This document shows positions 11,664 through 26,413 of a stretch of 62,000 nucleotides of DNA, piece after piece (the first letter of the stretch is position 1; each line of letters starts with the position of its first letter). Source of the stretch: Neocallimastix lanati (nom. inval.) (taxonomy: Eukaryota > Neocallimastigomycota > Neocallimastigomycetes > Neocallimastigales > Neocallimastigaceae); the NCBI GenBank assembly GCA_016946835.1, contig JACVTC010000019.1, forward strand, positions 385,001 to 447,000, read 5' to 3'. The notes under the pieces were generated by a model. It saw only the letters and a program-made list of their open reading frames with translations, was not told where the DNA came from and made no database searches. The position numbers and the translations under genes are program-made.

Positions 11664-12322
11664 AAATTTATAATTTATTATAATTTTTATAATAGATATA
11701 TTCATTCAAGTTTATAATTAAACATTTATCAATAATAATAAAAATTAAATAAGATAATTATTTTTAAATAATAGAATTATTCAAATTCTGTAAATTTTAT
11801 TATATATATATATTTTTTTAAATTACAAAGTCTATTATTATTTCATACAAAAATTAAAATTAAAAATAAAAAAAATATATTAATAATATATTTTTTTATT
11901 TTTTAATTTTATTAATATAATATATAATACTTAAAAAATATTTGTAGATACAATCACCTATTTAAAGTAAAAGAAATATATTTAATAACCATTTTATTTA
12001 TAAAGTTTAAACTTTTAGAACAAAATTAATTATTTTATTTATCTTTAAATTCAATATTTTCATAATTAGATATCTGGATATAGCTTATTTTATTTATTTA
12101 TAATTTAAATAGTTATTTTATTTCCATTCATATAAATTAAAAAAATAATCATAATCATAATAAATATTTTATTTATTTTTTTTTTTTAAAAAGATATATA
12201 TATAAATATATAAAACAAGCATTAATAAAATAAAATAAAATAATATATAATATAATAGTAAAGAAAAAAAAAAAAAAGGAGTACAATATATATATATTAT
12301 AGTTTAATAAACGAAAGCAACA
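10195..12322. other. Intergenic upstream of the arrestin gene
   Basis: AT-rich DNA with a T run of about 45 near 10890-10935 and TTA repeats near 11610-11660. Nothing gene-like is seen. Confidence 0.6.
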
Positions 12323-13270
12323 ATGACCTATAAAGTAAAACCAAATTTAAATTTATCACTGTATTTTGATAATGACTACTTTATCACCGGTGACTTATTA
12401 AATGGAACACTGGAGTTAAATGTAGAAAACGAACTGAATCTAAGATTAAGGGAAATATGTGTAGAATTAAATGGGTTTGAAGGTATTTCTCATTCTAACT
12501 ATATAATACTTATATAATACTTAAATATTAAAAATTTTTATTAATTTTTTTTTTTTTTTTTAATTGATATTTTCATTATTAAAATGTTATAATATTTATA
12601 TTTATATTAATTTTTATTTATTTATTTTTTTTATATATAAATATATATATGTAAATATAATTATATTAAATAAAATATATAATAAATATAATATATATAT
12701 AATATAATATATGTTATATTTTAATTTTTTTTTTTTTTAAATATTTATTATATATATTATTTACAAAATTTTATTTCTACAGAAATTAATTTTCAAAAAG
12801 TCAATGCTTCTAAAGTATTTTTTTCAACAAAAATATATTTTCAAGGACCAAAAATAAAACCATCTCCTGCAGTTAGAGGACCAGCAGAATATGATGGATT
12901 TTGGAATGCAGTTCAAGGAAAAACATTATTTAATTTTTCATTTAAATTACCTCATAATGCACCAAATTCATTTTCTTTAATGAATAATAATGCTAATGTT
13001 AAATATATAGTAACAGGGTAAAAATCAAAAGGAAGAAAAAAAAATATATATTTTTATTATTATTATTATTATTATCTTTTTTTTTTTTTTTAATTTAAAT
13101 TAAATTAATTAAATGGTTAATAATTTTTCTTAAATATAAGTCATTTTATTATTATTATTTTTTATTTTATTTTATTTCATTGATATATTACTAAACTATA
13201 TATATTTTTAATTTTTTTTTTCATTTTTCATTTTATATTTTATATTTTATACTTTATTTTATTTTATTTT

Positions 13271-13301
<31 letters not shown>

Positions 13302-15119
13302 ATTCTGTATTTCCATTTAGAACTGTGCAATATCATCAAGATAATATATATGATTCATTATATACATCTGAAGAAGTTTTAGTACTTGAAAATATTGATC
13401 AAGAATCTATGCCATCTGTTCCAGTTCGTGCATTTACTAAGAAAAAAATGTTATTAGGAAATTCTGTTCGATTGGAAGGAATTGCGTTACAATCGTATTT
13501 TTGTTCAGGAAAAAAAGCACAAATCGAAGTGCATGTAGAAAATGATACAAAACATAAGGTAAATATATTATTATTATTATTATTTTTTTTTTCTCTCTTA
13601 TGTTTCTTTACTTTTTTTTAAAAAAAAGTAAAGAAACATACAAACAAAAAAAGACAAAAAAAATTAAAATGAAAATAAAAAGATATTAATAAACTAAAAA
13701 AGTTAAACAGAACGAAACAAAACTAATTAAATTAACATTTAATTAATTTGTTTTCATAAAAATTTCCATATTTCGACTATTTCTAATTATTTTTTTATTT
13801 TTTTTTTTTTTTTATTGAAAATAAAATATTTAGATTCATGGATTAAAAGCTAATTTGTATAGATCTGTTATTATACCCGGAACTGTTACAAAAAAAGATA
13901 ATAAATCCATTATTAATTCAATCTCTGAAATTAATCTTAAATCAAATGAATATGTATTTAATTCTAACGAAGAAAAATCAGTTTTTATTCATATACCTAT
14001 ACCTGTATGTTAATAATGCTAAATAATAAAATAGTTTAATATGAAATTTTTAAATACAAAATTTTAAATAATAAAAAAAAAAAAAATTAAGTGATAATAT
14101 TTTTTATTAATGTAAGTAAATTAATATTTTTATTTTTTATTTTATATAATTTTTTTTGGTTTTTTATCCATTTGTACAGGAAAATAATATTTCAATGAAA
14201 AATACTTCATTATTTATTGTTCAATATTATATAACACTTTCTTTAAATCAAGGAATGTTTAGGTAACTCTTTTTTTTTTTTTTTTTTTTTTTTTATTTTA
14301 ATAAAATAAATTAAAAATTTATTAAAATAATTTAAAACTTAATAATAATAATAATAATAATAGTAGTAGTATATATATATATATATTTTAAAATATCTTT
14401 TAAACTAATTATAATCATTATTATTATTATTATTATTATTGTTGTTGTTGTTGTTGTTGCTTCCAAAAAATAAAATTAAATAAAAATAAAAAAAAATTTT
14501 TTTTTAACTGTATATTTTATTTTTATTTTAATTTATATATTATTATTTCATAAATTTTTCATTAAAAATTAGTAAAAATGTTTCTGTTAATTTACCAATC
14601 AGTATTTGTCATTCAAAATTATATAATTCTATCAATAATCCAATTAAGAAATCTAATACAAATAAAAATATGTTCTTAACTGTGCCCAAACATGCATTAG
14701 CTCCAAAAAAGACATTTTTAAATAATTTGAGAAGTCTTTCAAGAAAAGCATCATTATTAAAAAATAAAGCTTTACTATCAAAATTATGTATTTCAGATAG
14801 TGATGATTATAGTAAGGATTATTCAAAACGTAAAGGTAGTAGTCGACTTTCAGAAGTTAGTTTTCCATCAAATTATGATAGAATTAAACGTCAAAATGAT
14901 ATGCATTTGAAGAATGTAAATAATAATTTAGAGAAAGTGGATAGTTATTATGATAGAAATAGAAATAATAATGATTATAGTAATAGTTATTCATTAGATA
15001 CCACCACCACTGAATTTAATACCATAAGTAATATGAATATTGGTATATCTGGTAAAGAATATAGTTCATCTCTCTATAATTCTAATGTTAGTTACTATAC
15101 TAATTATAATAATAATAAT

Positions 15120-15153
<34 letters not shown>

Positions 15154-15402
15154 TAGAAACAGAACGAGATACCAGTTATGAAGATTCAAATAATAATAGT
15201 AATTCCTATATTCAAAATGAAAGTATAAACATATATAATAGGGATGGTGATGATATGGATTTAGATGAAAATATATCAGATTCAGAGGTTACCGGAACCG
15301 AAAATACTTATAGTAGTGATATTGATAAATTTTCAAAATATTTTTCCAATAATAAAGTATTTCGATCATTATCAATTGATAATCGTAGTAGTAATAATAG
15401 AG

Positions 15403-15435
<33 letters not shown>

Positions 15436-17266
15436 TCAATAGGTGTAATAAGAATGGAAATAAAAGTGATAATAAAGGCAATTTCAATGTCTACAATAAT
15501 TCGAAAATGAATAATTCTATTACCTATAGTAATAGTTATAATTATGGAAAAAATTATCGGTCAAAGACTTTCGATACTTCATCAATAAAGTCTAAAGAAA
15601 GTAGTAAATCAACTCAAAATATGTCTTTTGGTGAAATTAGGTCTTCAAATATCTACAGAAATAATAAATTGAATAATAAAAATATACCTATTAAACCAAA
15701 AATATCTTCCTCAAATTTGAAAAAAGTAACTTCTATTGAATCCATGAATGATGATGATGATGCTGATGAATTAGCAGGTAAATTATATATATAAATTGAT
15801 TAATTTATAGAAATTTTAAATAGAGATTTATTACTATAGAATTTAATATTTTTAAATAATGAATCAATAATCAATAATCAATAATCAATAATCAATAATC
15901 TATAATCTATCATCAATAATAAATAGTAAAAAGAGTATTTATTAATAAATAGTAAATAATAAATAATAGATAATAAAAAGAATATTTATTAATAAATAAT
16001 AAATATTAAATATTAATAAAATAGTAATAAAAATATTAAAAAGATTAGATTTTAATCATAATATTAATATATTCAAAAAAAAAAAAAAATTAATATATAT
16101 ATATATATTTTTATATATAATTATTAGATCATTTAAGTAATATAACACATGATACAACATTCTTAAGAAATTTATCTTATCCATATGCTCAGCCAAATGA
16201 AAGTAGCTATAATAAATCATTCCAATCAACTAGTTCAAAAATGATAAGTTCTCTATCCAAAAATTATAGTTTTAATAGTTCTCATGACAAGATTAATGAA
16301 ACCTTTGATGCTATTTTCAATGAATCTGCTGAAATAGGTGAACCTATTAAAAATCAGAATTCTATTCTTTCATCTATTTATTCAAATAAAACTTTAAATA
16401 GAAATAATTCATTCCATTCTAATTCTTCATTCTCAAATAGAAAAAGAGAATTAGAAAGTTCATCAATATCTTCTCTAAATTCTCAATTTGCAAGATATAA
16501 TAACAATACAGATAATATTAATAATATGTCTTTTGAAAGTAAAGGAGAATCTCTTTATAATAAATCTTCTCCATTACAAAATACAAGTCTCAGTACATCT
16601 TTTCATAAAAGCTATTATAATGAAGTTAATATGAATAATCTTAATTTTACCCAAAATTGCTCATTTAACAATAGTAGTAGTAGTATCATTTCCAACAGTA
16701 GTAACAATAACATTAACAATAGTAGTAATAACGACAACAACAACAACAATAAAAATAAAAATAATAATCATAAACATAATCATAATTATAATCATAATAT
16801 ATCTTTTCAATCTCCTAGATCATTACCTGCTTCATCATCACCATCTTTTTCAAAAATTCATATTAATGGAAACATAAATCACAGTTATAATTCATCTTCT
16901 CCCATGACCCCAACGATAAAACATAATTTCTCTAATAAATCCATGAAAAGTGCTCATAGTGTTGATGGATATCTTTATAAAAATAATAATCATCAATTAA
17001 ATGCAAATAAAAATTTATATCGGTCGAATACTGTTAATAATAATAATAGTAGTTTTATGAAACAAATGAATTCATCTCCATCAGCAGTTATACCAATAAA
17101 ATCAAAATCAAAAATAGAAAATTATGGTTTTGATAATCAAAACTATTATAGGTCATCTTCCTATTCCACTCCACCACTATTGAATCCATCGTCGCCATAC
17201 ACTATCCCTACTTTATCTAATTATATTAATCAATTTCAGAGAAGACCATCCTTAAAATATCATTAA
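12323..17266 (+). CDS. Arrestin-domain (alpha-arrestin-like) protein with long Asn/Ser-rich tail
   Basis: Seven frame-consistent GT-AG exons: 12323-12482, 12783-13017, 13321-13558, 13834-14004, 14180-14262, 14573-15777, 16128-17266. The product is about 1076 residues. Residues 1 to about 320 look like the two arrestin beta-sandwich lobes. The N-lobe begins LNLSLYFDNDYFITGDLLNG and continues through KIYFQGPKIKPS and FNFSFKLPHNAPNSF; the C-lobe includes RLEGIALQSYFCSGKKAQIE and NLPISICHS. The remaining 750 residues are low-complexity Asn/Ser with short conserved-looking islands. Alpha-arrestins recruit Nedd4/Rsp5-type ubiquitin ligases to plasma-membrane transporters. I saw no PPxY ligase-binding motif in the tail, so how it would recruit a ligase is unclear. 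The start ATG fits the first strand of the fold. Confidence 0.85.
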
Positions 17267-18674
17267 TAAAAAATAAAAAATAAATATTTATATATATATA
17301 ATAAAAAATAAATTTAAATAATATTAATATCGTAATAATTATAGTAATCGAAATAATAAAATATTATAATAATAATAGTAATAATAATAGTAGCAGTTAT
17401 AACAGTAACAATAATAATAATAATATAATAATAATTATACATTATACAAATATTAAATAATATTCATTTTAATAATAAAACCAAATATTAATTATCATAA
17501 TAAATAATACTTTTTTTTTTACAGTAATACGAATTATCATAAACAATATTTAATTATCATTTATCATTCATACTAATAATTAATAATATTAATAATCATA
17601 TAATGACAATACTAATTATTTATAATAATAATAAAAAAAAAAATAATTATAAATATTATAATAAAATGAAGTAATAAAAATGAACATTTTTAATAAAATA
17701 TTAAAAAGAAAATTTTTTTATTATTTATTTTTTAAATTTTTAAATTTTTTTAATTTTTATTTTTTATACATAAATATATTTAATAAATAAATAAAAATCT
17801 TTTTGTATTAAGAAAAAAAAAAAATGTTTTTTAGATTTATTTCTATAAATGAATGGGTTAATTAATGTTAAATATATATCAATTAAATATATATAAAAAA
17901 AAAATAAAAAAATAAAAAAATAATAATAAATGTAATTTAAAAATATCTTAGATATTTAAATTATATTTTCTTTTTTATTTAAATATTTTTATGTATTTTA
18001 TAAATCTATATTAAATTATAAATTTCTTTTAAAAAAAAAAAATTATTTTAACAATACTATAGTTTTAATATATATATCTATGTTTTTATTTTTATTATAT
18101 ATTTTTGAAAACCAAATAAAAACCAAATTAAATAAAATAGAATAAAATAAAATAAATAGTAGAATATTAAATATAAAGTACAGATTGAATAAAATAAAAA
18201 AAAAATAAAATATTTTCATTAAAAACAATTCCTTTCTATTACTACTACTATTATTACTATTATATTTTCATAAAATATACCTTTTTTTAAATACAAATAA
18301 CAATAATTAATATAAATTATATTAATCAATCATTTTAATAATAAAATAACAGAATAGACTTAAAAAAATATGATTTTATAAAAAAAATTTTTTTATTATT
18401 TTATATATATTTTTTATTTTTTATTATTATTATTTTATTTTTTTAATTTTTATTTTAGTACCTTCATGTTGAAAAAAAAAAATTTTTTTTTGTTCTTAAA
18501 TTGTTTTTTATTAATTCATTTAAAGCTTACTGTTTGTTTTGCTAATTTATATGATATTAATAATAGATTATAAAATAATTTATTAATCAATTGAAATAAA
18601 TTTATTAAATAAATATTATATATATATGAAATATTTTAAATACATATATAGATTTTTTTTCTTTTAAATAATAT
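17267..18674. other. Intergenic between convergent arrestin and adenylate kinase genes
   Basis: Convergent 3' regions with AAT/ATT repeats. A minus-strand open frame near 18043-18228 is hydrophobic low-complexity noise. No gene is seen. Confidence 0.6.
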
Positions 18675-19983
<1,309 letters not shown>

Positions 19984-20352
19984 TTTTAAATACTTTTAAT
20001 ATAAAATACTACAAAATAAAAGCAAAGTGAAAAAAAAAAAAAAGAAATAAAATTTTTTCATTACTATTCTATATAACTTTTTTTTTATTCCTAATTTTAA
20101 TTAGGTATAATATATTTATCCAATATATATTAAGTTTATTTTAATATATTTTAATATATTATAATATAATCTAAATTTTTTTAGAAATCTTTTAATTAAA
20201 TAATATAAAAATTATTTCAATTATCCATTATATATTATGATCCCTTATAACCAATCACATTAGTATAATTTTTAAAAATTGTTAAAAATGTTATTTAAAT
20301 AATATAAATAAATTTCTAAAAGAAAATAAAACATAATTATTACTTAAGCTAG

Positions 20353-20403
<51 letters not shown>

Positions 20404-20954
20404 ATAGATAAATGAATAAATAAATAAATAAATAATTATATATATATATATATTTAGGTGTTAATCTTAACATAAAAAAAATAATAATGGTAGTGATAAA
20501 AATAATAATAATAATGATAATAATAATAATTATAATAATAATAATTATAATAATAATAATTATAATAATAATAATTATAATATGAGAGTCATGAATTTAG
20601 GGAATTATTTTAACTGATACACTTGATTCTAAAATAAATGATTTTATATAATATATTGTGGCTTATATATTATTTGCATTACATTACATTTTATTACATA
20701 TAATATATATTATTTCATATAATACATAAGACATAAATATTATGGTTAAGAGAAAAGTGGATAATATATTCATGATATTATATAATATATAATTCATGAA
20801 TATACGTTTATTACATAATTACTAGTTACACAAAATATTTAAAATGTTTGATAACATAATTTCATGAAACATAAAATAAATGTATTAATTTACATATAAT
20901 AAATATACAAGATTATTAGATAATATGAATAAATATAATTATTAAGTAGTTATC
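19984..20954. other. Intergenic; (AAAT)n run and possible copia LTR
   Basis: An AAAT-type run lies at about 20350-20440 and a TAA/ATAATT repeat at 20500-20580. The stretch from about 20580 to 20960 is more complex. It abuts the end of the copia RNase H remnant; read on the minus strand it begins TGTGTGATAACTAC just after the domain ends, so it could be the downstream LTR. No second copy was found in the window to confirm that. Confidence 0.35.
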
Positions 20955-22170
20955 ACACATCCTCAAATGTGATTTTTATATAAAACTATTATTTGTAAAT
21001 TTAATATTTTCTTATCATTTGAAATGAAATGATATCTGACATTTATATGTTTTAATATAGTATTAATTTCACCATTTTCCATTATACATTTATTTTCTTG
21101 ATTATCAATATAGATTGCTATATTTAATATTTTATTTAATATTTCTTTAATAATGTTCCTTTACCATTGTATTTTCTTGACACTTTCTAAAGTACTTGTA
21201 TATTTAGTTTTGGTGCTAGAAGTAGCAACATATGATTCCTTTTTAGATATCCAGCGTAAGATTTTTTCTCATTAAAATAATTCTACAGGAAGTAAACTTT
21301 CTATTAGTCTTATCACCTGCGAAATATGAATTCGTATATGTAATTAACTCCCCCTTTCCATCATAATTGATTTTATAATCTTTTATGCTATTTATATATT
21401 TTAAAATGTTTATCAATTTGTTCCAGTCTGAAATTGTTCACTTTTCCATGAAGTTTTATTTATGGCAAATGAAATTTCCGGTATTGTACATTTTGATAAG
21501 AAGTCAAAAATCTAATTTTATTTTTATATACAGTTTTGTCAAACGTTTTTTTTTATTTTCAGATATATCTTTGTCTCCTGTACAAGGGATTTTTATTTTT
21601 TCAAGTATATTGTTTACTTTGAATTTATCTTGCATATTTTCAATAAACCTTTTCTGAGAAATTATATATCTATCATTTTACTTTTTTACTTTAATTCCTA
21701 AAATATATTCGCTTGGTCCTCAATGCAATATTTAGAATTTTCTTTTAATTTTGTTATTATTTATTTAATGTATTTTATTTCTCCATTATTAATCATATCA
21801 TCAATGTAGTATCCAATTATCCATTTAGTTTTATTACATACTGTATGTTTTAATATGCATAGCTTGGCTTTTATTTATTTAAAAATATTATTTATTAAAA
21901 ATTTTTTATTGTTTCATACCATAAGTTTATCTGATTGCTTAAGGCCATATAAGTCTTTGTTAAATTTCCAGTATCCCTTCCCAAAGTTTATATCACCTTT
22001 AGGAATGGTAGTATAAATATCTTTATTGAGAAGAGCACCAAGACAAACTATCTTAATATCAAGTTGGAAAATGTCCCTGTGAAAAGCAGAAGATAAAACG
22101 AAAATTAGTAAAGACTATCAATATTTAAAGTAGTACATGGCTGCCAGTCTTTAAGGAGTAAAAATTCTTT
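20955..22170 (-). mobile_element. Degenerate Ty1/copia retrotransposon: RT and RNase H remnant
   Basis: Minus-strand reading shows copia polymerase in order. QLDIK starts the RT core near 22050. DLYGLKQSDK, the copia LYGLKQSP motif, is near 21950, and IIGYYIDDM, the YxDD catalytic motif, near 21820. The thumb region is at 21400-21680. RNase H then reads SYFAGDKTNRK near 21330, AIYIDNQENKCIMENGEIN near 21100 and KHINVRYHFISN near 21040. Stops and frameshifts interrupt every segment, so it is dead. Upstream integrase and gag are not clearly visible; a weak integrase-like patch (KLQ.GIKIEF) may lie near 22530. The copia assignment is secure from the motif order. Confidence 0.85.
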
Positions 22171-23070
22171 TTGAATTAGGAAAAATGAATTTTATTACTG
22201 ATGCTTAATCAAAAAATGAAAAGTGATTGAATTAATTAATTCAATTATATAAAATCTTTGTAGAGTTTGGATATAAAGGGTAATAGGCAACATAAAATAA
22301 AGATCAAAAAATATTAAAGGAAAGTTACTTAACAGATTCTTTGTGCTGATTATTTAAAATCATATATATTTTGCACATGAATAAAATAACCTAATAGAGA
22401 AAATTAATAAAAATTAACCTAGAAGAAGAAATTAACTGAAATATTGAATTTTAATCAATTATGAAATAATTTATATTATTTACTAATGAGTTTAAATGAC
22501 TAGAATAATATAATTAGTCATAAACGAAATTCAATTTTAATACCTCAAGATTGTAGTTTATCAAGTACACTGATAAACAATAATGAACAATTTATTTTAA
22601 TAGTTATCGCTAAAACTACAAATCCAAAATATGTTAAAGTTAGCACTAATCTATAAAATGTTGTATAATTAAAAGTGATGAAAATCCCAATATATAAGAG
22701 TTATTCAGTATTCACAAACTGAGACGGTATAATATCACCCTTAAGAAAAAGGTTCCCATCATATAAAAGATACATATAAACTATATATTATATGAGATGT
22801 CTTAAATACATTTGATATTAATTATTTATTAATATTAAGTATATAGTTTTAGGGGGGTATCATTAAATTACAAATATATTTAAAAATTATTTTAATGATA
22901 TTTAGTCTAATTATCGAATTTATATAATTTTATTTTTGAAAAATTAAAATTAGGTTATAATAATTTATAGTTTAATAATAGCAAGTATATAATATTATAT
23001 AATACTATAATTTTATATTCAATTTATTAATTAATGAATAAGGGGTAATGATTATGTAAAAGAATCTAGT
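22171..23070. other. Relic-like DNA upstream of copia remnant
   Basis: The sequence is less repetitive than most intergenic DNA here and probably contains further eroded copia DNA (integrase or LTR). I cannot assign domains confidently. A short G run (GGGGGG) near 22852-22857 is unusual for this region. Confidence 0.3.
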
Positions 23071-23113
23071 GTATTTCGCAATGTGGCGTATTTCGTATAT
23101 GGCTTGTTTTTAA

Positions 23114-23145
<32 letters not shown>

Positions 23146-23344
23146 AAATATTCTTTTTATATATATATATATAATTTATTAATATTCAATTATAAAAATA
23201 ATTTTTTATAATTCCTTTTAAATAGAATATATTATTATTTCTTTTAAAATAATAATTATTTATATATTTATTTATGATTGTATAGAATATCTTAAAAATG
23301 TAGGGCTTTATTTAAAAATATATTTACGCCACATTGTGAAATAT
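23071..23344. mobile_element. MITE-like element with 20-bp terminal inverted repeats
   Basis: Bases 23071-23090 (GTATTTCGCAATGTGGCGTA) and the reverse complement of 23325-23344 (ATATTTCACAATGTGGCGTA) agree at 18 of 20 positions. They enclose about 230 bp of AT-rich non-coding DNA with an AAAT run. Both differences are G/A. Short size, lack of coding capacity and inverted termini fit a non-autonomous DNA transposon. I could not define a target-site duplication. Confidence 0.5.
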
Positions 23345-24004
23345 ACGATCTCTATATAAAATATATGAAATATGTGTAAAATGTATTTAAACTTAATGTG
23401 ATATTTTAATATAAAAGCCACAATGTATAAATATATAATCATTTAGTTAGAATAAATTAAGTATAATTTTACATAATTATAAACCATAAAATACATAATA
23501 ATTTTATTGTTCAAATATTCAAAATAAGAAAAAAAAATTTAATAATAGCTTAAAAAAAAAAACTCCAATTTATTAAGCTATTTTTTAAAAAAACAATAAA
23601 ATATTTAATATTAATATTTTGACAATAAAGTATATTATTATATTATTATTATATTATTATAATTGTATTATCCAATAATAGAGTTGAAATTATTGTGAAT
23701 TTTTTTTTTATATGTCAAATTAATATCATATATCATATATTTTTAAAAAGGGTTTTGTGTATGTTAAAATTTGATAGATAGAAATTATACTATAATATAA
23801 TATTTATATATTTTTTTATACTTTTTATTAAAATAAAAATTTTAATTAATAAATATTATTGTCATATATTAAATATATATTTAATATATACTTTTTACTA
23901 TAAAATTGTAAAATGTGAAATGCATTTAAATTATACCCTATAATTTATAATTTTTATATGTATAATATATGAATATAAAAGATAATTTGTTATAAATTTA
24001 AAAT
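23345..24004. other. Intergenic upstream of RPC3
   Basis: AT-rich, with no recognised signals apart from the RPC3 start context. No gene is seen. Confidence 0.6.
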
Positions 24005-26382
24005 ATGACTTCATTAGAAATTTCATTATCAAAGGAAATAATTTCAGATCATTTTGGTCCAATAGTGGAGGTAATATATATTGTTTGTATGCTATTTAAA
24101 TAATTATAAATTATTTTTTTTTTTTTTTTTTTTTTTTTAATCAATATTATATTATTTTATTAAAATTTTAAATATATATAATAACTTTTTAATATTTTTA
24201 TTGTAATAAAAAATAATAATTTGCATTAAACAGAAAGTATGTACATCACTCATATCAAAAGGTCGATTATTAATTAGTCAACTTATAAATATTACAAAAT
24301 TAACAAGACGTCAAATAGAGGAGGCTTTATTTATTTTAATTCAACAAAATATAGTAAAATATGCAGAGAAACCAAGAACTCAATTAAATTATTATTCAGT
24401 AGATATCAATGAAGTGTTAATGAGAATTCATTTTCCAATATTTATTAATACTATTAAAGAAATTTTTGGAAAGGATGTAAAGCAATTTTTATTAGAATTT
24501 ATGAATAAAATTAAATTAAAAAAAAAAAAAAGTTTTTTATATTGATTTCATATAATTACTGTTTTACTTTTATGTTTAAAATTATTTATTTTATTAAAAA
24601 AAAAAAAAAAAAAGGGTGAAGAAATTGCAAAATTATTGTTATTACATGGAAGATTATCATTAACCTCACTTTTAACATATGTTGAAGGTAATATAAGCTA
24701 ATATGGAATTATATATATTTAAGTGAAGAATATAGAAAATTTTATTTATTTAAATATAATTCAACATATATAGATATAGATTCAATAAAAAATACTTTCT
24801 GTAGTATGGTTGCTGCAGGTTTTATTATTGCTGTTAGACCTGAAGATTCAATATCAATGATTGATAAATTATTAGCAGAAGAAGATATTGAAGTTTCAAA
24901 GTTAGGTGCTTCTTTAAAGGCTAATGATGTTGGTAGAATTCGTGTTTCTTTAGCAGTTAGGGCTGAAAATGAATATGATAATAATGTAGCTACTGGAATG
25001 GTAAATTAAAAACAATAAAAAATAAATATGTTATATTTAAAATCATAATTATAAATATAAAATTATATTTAATTATGATCTTTTAATTAAATTGTACTTT
25101 TTATATTTATTTTATATATAATGTAGAAAAGAAAAGCTATATCTAATTATGATGATTATCCATCAAAAGTAACTAGTTGGATATGTATATATTTAATTAT
25201 ATATTTAAACTGAAATAATTTACTAATTTATATATATTTTTATATTTTAACATAATGAAAATTAAAAGAGTGTTTATAATTCAATTAATGATATTGATGT
25301 AAATAATATATATATTTAGAATAATATTGTTTTAAATATTATCATTTATAATAGTTTATTTATTTTATTTTAATATTGTTTTATTTTATTATGTTTTTAT
25401 TTTTATTTTTATTTTTTGTTTTGTTTTATTTTATTTTCTAGGAAAATATAATATCAAGATTAAATTATAATAAATTATTAGTTCATTGCAGAAATAAAGT
25501 AATTATATTGAAACATATAATAACTATAAATCATAATAATTTTCATATATAAAGTAGTCACAAACTTATAATTTATTTTATTAACAATAACAAAAGTGTG
25601 TTATTAATTTAGTAAAGGAAAGATTAACACCTTCAGCTGCCGAATTAATGAAAGAAATATTGAAAATATATACTGAAGAATTTAATGATTGTAAAAGAAA
25701 TTCAGTTGCTGGTATATATATTATTTTACTGTTTTAATATATTTAATTTAATTTCATTTATTATAATAATATGTATTTCTAATATGTATATATTAATAAA
25801 AAAAAAAATAAAATAAAATAAAATAAAATAAAATATAATTTTAAAGGACCATTTTCAGCTGCACAACTTTCATATAAAATCCATGATATAAAGCTAAAAA
25901 TTGATTATTCCAAGGGTGGTGGCAATAAAAATCCAATTGTTGATTATTTAGAAACATATAGATTAGACTCAGTAAAATTTTTAACAAAAGATGTTGAAAG
26001 AGGCAATGGAGACTATTATTTAAATATCCTTTTATATTATTATTAATTGTTTAATTATTCTATTTCATTATCATTTTAAAATAATATATATATATATTTA
26101 TTAAACGATATACATAATGTTAATATTCTTAACTTGTTATTATTATTATTATTATTTATATTTGTTTTGTTTTGCTTTGTTTTGCTTTAATTACATTTCA
26201 AGCAAATTAATAATCATATGAAAGTTGATCTAATTGGAAATACAATAAAGGAAAAGTATGGTAGTAATAGTATGAGACTTTGGAAAATTTTGTTAGATAA
26301 AGGAAAATTCGATGAAAAACAAGTAATTTGAAGTTTATATTAATATACTATAATTTTATTAAAAATTAATTCTTCCTTAATA

Positions 26383-26413
<31 letters not shown>

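Noticed and set aside
20291-20473. Frame of repeated Leu-Phe-Ile-Tyr
   Set aside because: Product of the AAAT tetranucleotide repeat.
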